The notes below the pieces were generated by a model. The model was not told the origin of the DNA, ran no database searches, and saw nothing but the letters and a program-made list of their open reading frames with translations. Shown piece by piece: positions 10,161 through 20,000 of a stretch of 62,000 nt of DNA. A program made the translations under genes and the position numbers. Within the stretch, counting starts at the first letter, position 1, and each line of letters begins with the position of its first letter. This DNA comes from Nemertoderma westbladi (Eukaryota > Xenacoelomorpha > Nemertodermatida > Nemertodermatidae): contig JAUCBJ010006528.1 of the NCBI GenBank assembly GCA_032718475.1, forward strand, positions 1-62,000, read 5' to 3'.

Positions 10161-10310
10161 CTTTGTGAAATCTCCACTTATAGGGTTCATGTTGTTGGGG
10201 ATACATGTAATAACTCCCGTTTCCATGGCAAAGTAAGGCCAAATTATCGCCAACTTTCCGGATCATGTCGACAACACCATCAATGTTTTGTTCTAAATCC
10301 GATGGGTTTC
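10161..10310 (-). CDS. Exon A of the VEGFR/PDGFR-like receptor: first half of Ig1
   Basis: A 150-bp minus-strand exon, phase 1 at both ends, found by reading a frame that has no long ORF. The acceptor is TATTTTGTAG (10311-10320). The donor is CACAAAG|GTTGGT. It encodes an acidic lead-in (NPSDLEQNIDGVVDM), then VGDNLALLCHGNGSYY with the first Ig1 cysteine and an NGS sequon, then EPYKWRFHK with the core Trp. Its final G joins the TT of exon B to give Val, so the A-B join reads KWRFHK-V-LIANQSF and completes a Cys-Trp-Cys Ig domain. Family order (Ig1, YVYV, Ig2 with VPCR) is matched across A, B and C. No signal peptide or start codon is visible, so an upstream exon must lie to the right, possibly beyond the satellite. 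Confidence 0.8.
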
Positions 10311-10360
10311 CTACAAAATAGTTAATTTATGTTCGTAAAGTAGCGCTTTACGGCATTCTG

Positions 10361-10398
10361 TTCAAATAAAGTGAGTGCAAATAAAGCCTCGAAGTGGG
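10361..10398. repeat. Left stub of the 47-bp satellite
   Basis: GTGAGTGCAAATAAAGCC followed by TCGAAGTGGG (10371-10398) is an exact piece of the 47-bp unit, separated from the main array by the solo LTR. Immediately left lies a second CAAATAAAG (10363-10371). It begins about 50 nt upstream of the exon A acceptor in gene sense. Confidence 0.85.
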
Positions 10399-10399
10399 T

Positions 10400-10424
10400 G
10401 TGAGCGGATTCAATTCCGCCTCAC
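10400..10424. repeat. Terminal hairpin of the LTR
   Basis: GTGAGCGGA (10400-10408) pairs with TCCGCCTCAC (10415-10424) apart from one bulged C. It sits at the LTR 5' end. Confidence 0.6.
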
Positions 10425-10463
10425 TATCCCCATAAAGTTGGGAAGTGGCACCTTTTCAGCAAT

Positions 10464-10510
10464 ATTGGGGATACGAGGTTAATCACAATTAATCTCGTAT
10501 CACCCCCAAT
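10464..10510. repeat. Long inverted repeat inside the LTR
   Basis: ATTGGGGATACGAGGTTAAT (10464-10483) pairs with the region ending CCCCCAAT at 10510. Arms are about 20 bp with one mismatch and a two-base interruption around a short CAC-centred loop. Another hairpin, CTCCCAC/GTGGGAG, lies at 10622-10639. The role is unknown. Confidence 0.75.
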
Positions 10511-10591
10511 AACGGGGACAACACACATCCCCGAAGGCCACACAAAAGAGGTTAGTGGTCAAGCTACCTCGAGAGGGAAAGTAACAGCAGC

Positions 10592-10616
10592 GGGGGGGGG
10601 GGGGGGGGGGGGGGGG
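10592..10616. repeat. Poly-G tract (G25) in the LTR
   Basis: An uninterrupted run of 25 G on the + strand upstream of the putative LTR promoter. It has quadruplex potential and its length may be miscalled. Confidence 0.9.
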
Positions 10617-10658
10617 AAGCACTCCCACAGAGGTGGGAGCCGAGAATTAGGTTGTTAG

Positions 10659-10727
10659 CCAATGAGGGGCGAGGGAGAGCATCCGCTAGGTAGTAAGGCC
10701 ACAGTAGCGTAGGGGTGAATATATATT
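10659..10727 (+). promoter_or_regulatory. Candidate LTR promoter: CCAAT and TATA elements
   Basis: CCAAT at 10659-10663 and TATATATT at 10720-10727 are about 57 bp apart, a usual spacing for an RNA polymerase II promoter. Both are oriented as expected for a + strand LTR whose AATAAA lies 233 bp further on. Function is inferred. Confidence 0.45.
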
Positions 10728-10959
10728 ACCAGTTAATTACATTACCGTTCAGTTATCTCAGTCACACAGTGGGGACCAGTGACATTTCGTACCGTCACCA
10801 TTACTACCGGTATAATATATCATCAGTTATCTGTACATTCCTTGTTCAACTGTGCTATCACATTTATATCAGTTATTTTATATTTGCGTTAACATATGAC
10901 AATATCACAACGACAACCACAAACTATCTTCTTCTCAATTACACGGTGACGCGTAACGA

Positions 10960-10965
10960 AATAAA
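10960..10965 (+). promoter_or_regulatory. LTR polyadenylation hexamer AATAAA
   Basis: AATAAA lies 28 bp before the LTR 3' end, in the U5/R-like part. Its position relative to the CCAAT/TATA pair supports the + orientation of the LTR. Confidence 0.5.
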
Positions 10966-10993
10966 CCGGTCGGGATCCCCTGATCCCGTCACA

Positions 10994-13900
10994 GTGGGGG
11001 CAGTGTAAAGTATCTGTGTGAGTGCAAATAAAGCCTCGAAGTGGGGGCAGTGTAAAGTGTCTGTGTGAGTGCAAATAAAGCCTCGAAGTGGGGGCAGTGT
11101 AAAGTATCTGTGTGAGTGCAAATAAAGCCTCGAAGTGGGGGCAGTGTAAAGTATCTGTGTGAGTGCAAATAAAGTCTCGAAGTGGGGGCAGTGTAAAGTA
11201 TCTGTGTGAGTGCAAATAAAGCCTCGAAGTTTGGGCAGTGTAAAACATCTGTGTGAGTGCAAATAAAGCCTCGAAGTGGGGGCAGTGTAAAGTATCTGTG
11301 TGAGTGTAAATAAAGCCTCGAAGTGGGGAAAGGGAAAGTATCTGTGTGAGTGCAAATAAAGCCTCGAAGTGGGGGCAGTGTAAAGTATCTGTGTGAGTGC
11401 AAATAAAGCCTCGAAGTGGGGGCAGTGTAAAGTATCTGTGTGAGTGTAAATAAAGCCTCGAAGTGGGGGCAGTGTAAAGTATCTGTGTGAGTGTAAATAA
11501 AGCCTCGAAGTGGGGAAAGGGAAAGTATCTGTGTGAGTGTAAATAAAGCGTCGAAGTGGGGAAAGGGAAAGTATCTCTGTGAGTGCAAATAAAGCCTCGA
11601 AGTGGGGGCAGTGTAAAGTATCTGTGTGAGTGCAAATAAAGCCTCGAAGTGGGGAAAGGGAAAGTATCTGTGTGAGTGCAAATAAAGCCTCGAAGTGGGG
11701 GCAGTGTAAAGTATCTGTGTGAGTGCAAATAAAGCCTCGAAGTGGGGAAAGGGAAAGTATCTGTGTGAGTGTAAATAAAGCCTCGAAGTGGGGGCAGTGT
11801 AAAGTATCTGTGTGAGTGCAAATAAAGCCTCGAAGTGGGGAAAGGGAAAGTATCTGTGTGAGTGCAAATAAAGCCTCGAAGTGGGGGCAGTGTAAAGTAT
11901 CTGTGTGAGTGCAAATAAAGCCTCGAAGTGGGGAAAGGGAAAGTATCTGTGTGAGTGCAAATAAAGCCTCGAAGTGGGGGCAGTGTAAAGTATCTGTGTG
12001 AGTGCAAATAAAGTCTCGAAGTGGGGCAGTGTAAAGTATCTGTGTGAGTGCAAATAAAGCCTCGAAGTGGGGAAAGGGAAAGTATCTGTGTGAGTGCAAA
12101 TAAAGCCTCGAAGTGGGGAAAGGGAAAGTATCTGTGTGAGTGCAAATAAAGCCACGAAGTGGGGGCAGTGTAAAGTATCTGTGTGAGTGCAAATAAAGCC
12201 TCGAAGTGGGGAAAGGGAAAGTATCTGTGTGAGTGTAAATAAAGCCTTGAAGTGGGGCAGTGTAAAGTATCTGTGTGAGTGCAAATAAAGCCTCGAAGTG
12301 GGGGCAGTGTAAAGTATCTGTGTGAGTGTAAATAAAGCCTCGAAGTGGGGGCAGTGTAAAGTATCTGTGTGAGTGTAAATAAAGCCTCGAAGTGGGGGCA
12401 GTGTAAAGTGTCTGTGTGAGTGTAAATAAAGCCTCGAAGTGGGGAAAGGGAAAGTATCTGTGTGAGTGCAAATAAAGCCTCGAAGTGGGGGCAGTGTAAA
12501 GTATCTGTGTGAGTGCAAATAAAGCCTCGAAGTGGGGAAAGGGAAAGTATCTGTGTGAGTGCAAATAAAGCCTCGAAGTGGGGAAAGGGAAAGTATCTGT
12601 GTGAGTGCAAATAAAGCCTCGAAGTGGGGGCAGTGTAAAGTATCTGTGTGAGTGCAAATAAAGCCTCGAAGTGGGGAAAGGGAAAGTATCTGTGTGAGTG
12701 CAAATAAAGCCTCGAAGTGGGGGCAGTGTAAAGTATCTGTGTGAGTGCAAATAAAGCCTCGAAGTGGGGAAAGGGAAAGTATCTGTGTGAGTGCAAATAA
12801 AGCCTCGAAGTGGGGGCAGTGTAAAGTATCTGTGTGAGTGCAAATAAAGCCTCGAAGTGGGGAAAGGGAAAGTATCTGTGTGAGTGCAAATAAAGCCTCG
12901 AAGTGGGGAAAGGGAAAGTATCTGTGTGAGTGCAAATAAAGCCTCGAAGTGGGGAAAGGGAAAGTATCTGTGTGAGTGTAAATAAAGCCTTGAAGTGGGG
13001 CAGTGTAAAGTATCTGTGTGAGTGCAAATAAAGCCTCGAAGTGGGGGCAGTGTAAAGTATCTGTGTGAGTGTAAATAAAGCCTCGAAGTGGGGGCAGTGT
13101 AAAGTATCTGTGTGAGTGTAAATAAAGCCTCGAAGTGGGGGCAGTGTAAAGTGTCTGTGTGAGTGTAAATAAAGCCTCGAAGTGGGGAAAGGGAAAGTAT
13201 CTGTGTGAGTGCAAATAAAGCCTCGAAGTGGGTTCAGTGTAAAGTATCTGTGTGAGTGCAAATAAAGCCTCGAAGTGGGGGCAGTGTAAAGTATCTGTGT
13301 GAGTGTAAATAAAGCCTCGAAGTGGGTTCAGTGTAAAGTATCTGTGTGAGTGCAAATAAAGCCTCGAAGTGGGGGCAGTGTAAAGTATCTGTGTGAGTGT
13401 AAATAAAGCCTCGAAGTGGGGGCAGTGTAAAGTATCTGTGTGAGTGTAAATAAAGCCTCGAAGTGGGGGCAGTGTAAAGTATCTGTGTGAGTGCAAATAA
13501 AGCCTCGAGGGTTGGGCAGTGTAAAGTATCTGTGTGAGTGTAAATAAAGCCTCGAAGTGGGGAAAGGGAAAGTATCTGTGTGAGTGCAAATAAAGCCTCG
13601 AAGTGGGTTCAGTGTAAAGTATCTGTGTGAGTGCAAATAAAGCCTCGAAGTGGGGGCAGTGTAAAGTATCTGTGTGAGTGTAAATAAAGCCTCGAAGTGG
13701 GGAAAGGGAAAGTATCTGTGTGAGTGCAAATAAAGCCTCGAAGTGGGTTCAGTGTAAAGTATCTGTGTGAGTGCAAATAAAGCCTCGAAGTGGGGGCAGT
13801 GTAAAGTATCTGTGTGAGTGGAAATAAAGCCTCGAAGTGGGTTCAGTGTAAAGTATCTGTGTGAGTGCAAATAAAGCCTCGAAGTGGGGGCAGTGTAAAG

Positions 13901-14000
13901 TATCTGTGTGAGTGTAAATAAAGCCTCGAAGTGGGGGCAGTGTAAAGTATCTGTGTGAGTGTAAATAAAGCGTTGCCGTGAGTACAGTGTAAAGTATCTG
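10994..14000. repeat. Satellite block rich in alternating A and B cassettes
   Basis: In this left block A and B units often alternate as 93-bp dimers (for example 11640-12000 and 12600-12890). D cassettes do not appear until about 13970. This differs from the next 8 kb. Confidence 0.8.
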
Positions 14001-17000
14001 TGTGAGTGTAAATAAAGCCTCGAAGTGGGTTCAGTGTAAAGTATCTGTGTGAGTGCAAATAAAGCCTCGAAGTGGGGGCAGTGTAAAGTATCTGTGTGAG
14101 TGTAAATAAAGCCTCGAAGTGGGGGCAGTGTAAAGTATCTGTGTGAGTGCAAATAAAACCTCGAAGTGGGTTCAGTGTAAAGTATCTGTGTGAGTGTAAA
14201 TAAAGCGTTGCCGTGAGTACAGTGTAAAGTATCTGTGTGAGTGCAAATAAATCCTCGAAGTGGGGGCAGTGTAAAGTATCTGTGTGAGTGCAAATAAAGC
14301 CTCGAAGTGGGGGCAGTGTAAAGTATCTGTGTGAGTGCAAATAAAGTCTCGAAGTGGGGGCAGTGTAAAGTATCTGTGTGAGTGCAAATAAAGCCTCGAA
14401 GTGGGGGCAGTGTAAAGTATCTGTGTGAGTGTAAATAAAGCCTCGAAGTTTGGGCAGTGTAAAGTATCTGTGTGAGTGCAAATAAAGCCTCGAAGTGGGG
14501 GCAGTGTAAAGTATCTGTGTGAGTGCAAATAAAGCCTCGAAGTGGGGGCAGTGTAAAGTATCTGTGTGAGTGCAAATAAAGTCTCGAAGTGGGGGCAGTG
14601 TAAAGTATCTGTGTGAGTGCAAATAAAGCCTCGAAGTGGGGGCAGTGTAAAGTATCTGTGTGAGTGTAAATAAAGCCTCGAAGTTTGGGCAGTGTAAAGT
14701 ATCTGTGTGAGTGCAAATAAAGCCTCGAAGTGGGGGCAGTGTAAAGTATCTGTGTGAGTGTAAATAAAGCCTCGAAGTTTGGGCAGTGTAAAGTATCTGT
14801 GTGAGTGCAAATAAAGCCTCGAAGTGGGGGCAGTGTAAAGTATCTGTGTGAGTGCAAATAAAGCCTCGAAGTGGGGGCAGTGTAAAGTATCTGTGTGAGT
14901 GCAAATAAAGCCTCGAAGTGGGGGCAGTGTAAAGTATCTGTGTGAGTGCAAATAAAGCCTCGAAGTGGGGAAAGGGAAAGTATCTGTGTGAGTGCAAATA
15001 AAGCCTCGAAGTTTGGGCAGTGTAAAGTATCTGTGTGAGTGCAAATAAAGCCTCGAAGTGGGGGCAGTGTAAAGTATCTGTGTGAGTGTAAATAAAGCGT
15101 TGCCGTGAGTACAGTGTAAAGTATCTGTGTGAGTGTAAATAAAGCCTCGAAGTTTGGGCAGTGTAAAGTATCTGTGTGAGTGCAAATAAAGCCTCGAAGT
15201 GGGGGCAGTGTAAAGTATCTGTGTGAGTGCAAATAAAGCCTCGAAGTGGGGGCAGTGTAAAGTATCTGTGTGAGTGCAAATAAAGCCTCGAAGTGGGGGC
15301 AGTGTAAAGTATCTGTGTGAGTGCAAATAAAGCCTCGAAGTGGGGGCAGTGTAAAGTATCTGTGTGAGTGTAAATAAAGCCTCGAAGTGGGGGCAGTGTA
15401 AAGTATCTGTGTGAGTGTAAATAAAGCGTTGCCGTGAGTACAGTGTAAAGTATCTGTGTGAGTGTAAATAAAGCCTCGAAGTTTGGGCAGTGTAAAGTAT
15501 CTGTGTGAGTGCAAATAAAGCCTCGAAGTGGGGGCAGTGTAAAGTATCTGTGTGAGTGCAAATAAAGCCTCGAAGTGGGGGCAGTGTAAAGTATCTGTGT
15601 GAGTGCAAATAAAGCCTCGAAGTGGGGGCAGTGTAAAGTATCTGTGTGAGTGCAAATAAAGCGTTGCCGTGAGTACAGTGTAAAGTATCTGTGTGAGTGC
15701 AAATAAAGCCTCGAAGTGGGGGCAGTGTAAAGTATCTGTGTGAGTGCAAATAAAGCCTCGAAGTGGGGGCAGTGTAAAGTATCTGTGTGAGTGCAAATAA
15801 AGCCTCGAAGTGGGGGCAGTGTAAAGTATCTGTGTGAGTGCAAATAAAGCGTTGCCGTGAGTACAGTGTAAAGTATCTGTGTGAGTGTAAATAAAGCCTC
15901 GAAGTTTGGGCAGTGTAAAGTATCTGTGTGAGTGCAAATAAAGCCTCGAAGTGGGGGCAGTGTAAAGTATCTGTGTGAGTGCAAATAAAGCCTCGAAGTG
16001 GGGGCAGTGTAAAGTATCTGTGTGAGTGCAAATAAAGCCTCGAAGTGGGGGCAGTGTAAAGTATCTGTGTGAGTGCAAATAAAGCCTCGAAGTGGGGGCA
16101 GTGTAAAGTATCTGTGTGAGTGCAAATAAAGCCTCGAAGTGGGGGCAGTGTAAAGTATCTGTGTGAGTGTAAATAAAGCGTTGCCGTGAGTACAGTGTAA
16201 AGTATCTGTGTGAGTGTAAATAAAGCGTTGCCGTGAGTACAGTGTAAAGTATCTGTGTGAGTGCAAATAAAGCCTCGAAGTGGGGGCAGTGTAAAGTATC
16301 TGTGTGAGTGTAAATAAAGCCTCGAAGTTTGGGCAGTGTAAAGTATCTGTGTGAGTGCAAATAAAGTCTCGAAGTGGGGGCAGTGTAAAGTATCTGTGTG
16401 AGTGTAAATAAAGCCTCGAAGTTTGGGCAGTGTAAAACATCTGTGTGAGTGCAAATAAAGCCTCGAAGTGGGGGCAGTGTAAAGTATCTGTGTGAGTGCA
16501 AATAAAGCCTCGAAGTGGGGGCAGAGTAAAGTATCTGTGTGAGTGCAAATAAAGCCTCGAAGTTTGGGCAGTGTAAAGTATCTGTGTGAGTGTAAATAAA
16601 GCCTCGAAGTGGGGGCAGTGTAAAGTATCTGTGTGAGTGTAAATAAAGCCTCGAAGTGGGGGCAATGTAAAGTATCTGTGTGAGTGTAAATAAAGCGTTG
16701 CCGTGAGTACAGTGTAAAGTATCTGTGTGAGTGCAAATAAAGCGTTGCCGTGAGTACAGTGTAAAGTATCTGTGTGAGTGCAAATAAAGCCTCGAAGTGG
16801 GGGCAGAGTAAAGTATCTGTGTGAGTGCAAATAAAGCCTCGAAGTGGGGGCAGTGTAAAGTATCTGTGTGAGTGCAAATAAAGCCTCGAAGTGGGGGCAG
16901 TGTAAAGTATCTGTGTGAGTGCAAATAAAGCCTCGAAGTGGGGGCAGTGTAAAGTATCTGTGTGAGTGTAAATAAAGCCTCGAAGTGGGGGCAGTGTAAA

Positions 17001-20000
17001 GTATCTGTGTGAGTGCAAATAAAGCCTCGAAGTGGGGGCAGTGTAAAGTATCTGTGTGAGTGCAAATAAAGCCTCGAAGTGGGGGCAGTGTAAAGTATCT
17101 GTGTGAGTGTAAATAAAGCCTCGAAGTTTGGGCAGTGTAAAACATCTGTGTGAGTGTAAATAAAGCGTTGCCGTGAGTACAGTGTAAAGTATCTGTGTGA
17201 GTGCAAATAAAGCCTCGAAGTGGGTTCGTGTAAAGTATCTGTGTGAGTGCAAATAAAGCCTCGAAGTGGGGGCAGTGTAAAGTATCTGTGTGAGTGCAAA
17301 TAAAGCCTCGAAGTGGGGGCAGTGTAAAGTATCTGTGTGAGTGTAAATAAAGCGTTGCCGTGAGTACAGTGTAAAGTATCTGTGTGAGTGCAAATAAAGC
17401 CTCGAAGTGGGGGCAGTGTAAAGTATCTGTGTGAGTGTAAATAAAGCCTCGAAGTTTGGGCAGTGTAAAACATCTGTGTGAGTGTAAATAAAGCGTTGCC
17501 GTGAGTACAGTGTAAAGTATCTGTGTGAGTGCAAATAAAGCCTCGAAGTGGGGGCAGTGTAAAGTATCTGTGTGAGTGCAAATAAAGTCTCGAAGTGGGG
17601 GCAGTGTAAAGTATCTGTGTGAGTGTAAATAAAGCCTCGAAGTTTGGGCAGTGTAAAACATCTGTGTGAGTGCAAATAAAGCCTCGAAGTGGGGGCAGTG
17701 TAAAGTATCTGTGTGAGTGTAAATAAAGCCTCGAAGTTTGGGCAGTGTAAAACATCTGTGTGAGTGCAAATAAAGCCTCGAAGTTTGGGCAGTGTAAAGT
17801 ATCTGTGTGAGTGCAAATAAAGCCTCGAAGTTTGGGCAGTGTAAAGTATCTGTGTGAGTGTAAATAAAGCCTCGAAGTGGGGGCAGTGTAAAGTATCTGT
17901 GTGAGTGTAAATAAAGCCTCGAAGTTTGGGCAGTGTAAAGTATCTGTGTGAGTGTAAATAAAGCCTCGAAGTGGGGGCAGTGTAAAGTATCTGTGTGAGT
18001 GTAAATAAAGCCTCGAAGTGGGGGCAGTGTAAAGTATCTGTGTGAGTGCAAATAAAGTCTCGAAGTGGGGGCAGTGTAAAGTATCTGTGTGAGTGTAAAT
18101 AAAGCCTCGAAGTTTGGGCAGTGTAAAACATCTGTGTGAGTGCAAATAAAGCCTCGAAGTTTGGGCAGTGTAAAGTATCTGTGTGAGTGCAAATAAAGCC
18201 TCGAAGTGGGGGCAGAGTAAAGTATCTGTGTGAGTGCAAATAAAGCCTCGAAGTGGGGGCAGTGTAAAGTATCTGTGTGAGTGTAAATAAAGCCTCGAAG
18301 TGGGGGCAGTGTAAAGTATCTGTGTGAGTGCAAATAAAGCCTCGAAGTGGGGGCAGTGTAAAGTATCTGTGTGAGTGTAAATAAAGCCTCGAAGTTTGGG
18401 CAGTGTAAAGTATCTGTGTGAGTGTAAATAAAGCCTCGAAGTGGGGGCAGTGTAAAGTATCTGTGTGAGTGTAAATAAAGCCTCGAAGTGGGGGCAATGT
18501 AAAGTATCTGTGTGAGTGTAAATAAAGCGTTGCCGTGAGTACAGTGTAAAGTATCTGTGTGAGTGTAAATAAAGCCTCGAAGTTGGGGCAGTGTAAAGTA
18601 TCTGTGTGAGTGCAAATAAAGCCTCGAAGTTTGGGCAGTGTAAAGTATCTGTGTGAGTGTAAATAAAGCCTCGAAGTGGGGGCAGTGTAAAGTATCTGTG
18701 TGAGTGTAAATAAAGCGTTGCCGTGAGTACAGTGTAAAGTATCTGTGTGAGTGTAAATAAAGCCTCGAAGTTGGGGCAGTGTAAAGTATCTGTGTGAGTG
18801 CAAATAAAGCCTCGAAGTTTGGGCAGTGTAAAGTATCTGTGTGAGTGCAAATAAAGCCTCGAAGTTTGGGCAGTGTAAAGTATCTGTGTGAGTGCAAATA
18901 AAGCCTCGAAGTGGGTTCAGTGTAAAGTATCTGTGTGAGTGTAAATAAAGCCTCGAAGTGGGGGCAGAGTAAAGTATCTGTGTGAGTGCAAATAAAGCCT
19001 CGAAGTTTGGGCAGTGTAAAGTATCTGTGTGAGTGTAAATAAAGCCTCGAAGTGGGGGCAGTGTAAAGTATCTGTGTGAGTGTAAATAAAGCCTCGAAGT
19101 GGGGGCAATGTAAAGTATCTGTGTGAGTGTAAATAAAGCGTTGCCGTGAGTACAGTGTAAAGTATCTGTGTGAGTGCAAATAAAGCCTCGAAGTTGGGGC
19201 AGTGTAAAGTATCTGTGTGAGTGCAAATAAAGCCTCGAAGTGGGGGCAGAGTAAAGTATCTGTGTGAGTGCAAATAAAGCCTCGAAGTTTGGGCAGTGTA
19301 AAACATCTGTGTGAGTGTAAATAAAGCGTTGCCGTGAGTACAGTGTAAAGTATCTGTGTGAGTGTAAATAAAGCCTCGAAGTGGGTTCAGTGTAAAGTAT
19401 CTGTGTGAGTGTAAATAAAGCCTCGAAGTGGGGGCAGTGTAAAGTATCTGTGTGAGTGCAAATAAAGCCTCGAAGTGGGGGCAGTGTAAAGTATCTGTGT
19501 GAGTGCAAATAAAGCCTCGAAGTGGGGGCAGTGTAAAGTATCTGTGTGAGTGTAAATAAAGCCTCGAAGTGGGGGCAGTGTAAAGTATCTGTGTGAGTGC
19601 AAATAAAGCCTCGAAGTGGGGGCAGTGTAAAGTATCTGTGTGAGTGCAAATAAAGCCTCGAAGTGGGGGCAGTGTAAAGTATCTGTGTGAGTGTAAATAA
19701 AGCCTCGAAGTTTGGGCAGTGTAAAGTATCTGTGTGAGTGCAAATAAAGCCTCGAAGTGGGGGCAGTGTAAAACATCTGTGTGAGTGTAAATAAAGCGTT
19801 GCCGTGAGTACAGTGTAAAGTATCTGTGTGAGTGCAAATAAAGCCTCGAAGTGGGGGCAGTGTAAAGTATCTGTGTGAGTGCAAATAAAGCCTCGAAGTG
19901 GGGGCAGAGTAAAGTATCTGTGTGAGTGCAAATAAAGCCTCGAAGTTTGGGCCGTGTAAAGTATCTGTGTGAGTGTAAATAAAGCCTCGAAGTTTGGGCA

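Larger units (their letters stand above)
10399..10993 (+). mobile_element. Solo LTR (595 bp) inserted into the satellite edge, 5-bp target duplication
   Basis: The segment starts TGTGAGCGG and ends CCCGTCACA, so it has TG...CA termini within a 5-bp inverted repeat TGTGA/TCACA. It is flanked by GTGGG on both sides (10394-10398 and 10994-10998). Removing it together with one GTGGG restores a normal 47-bp unit (TCGAA-GTGGG-GGCAGTG). No gag, pol or second LTR is present, so it is a solo LTR left by recombination. Orientation + is suggested by CCAAT, TATA and a late AATAAA. A 5-bp duplication fits Ty3/gypsy or BEL-type elements; the family is not resolved. Confidence 0.88.

Noticed and set aside
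10053-10253. 66-residue minus-strand ORF
   Set aside because: It overlaps receptor exon A in another phase. The exon A phase gives an Ig domain, while this frame has no features.
10540-10575. tRNA-like A box (TTAGTGGTCAAGC) in the LTR
   Set aside because: No B box at the needed distance and no cloverleaf. It lies within the LTR.
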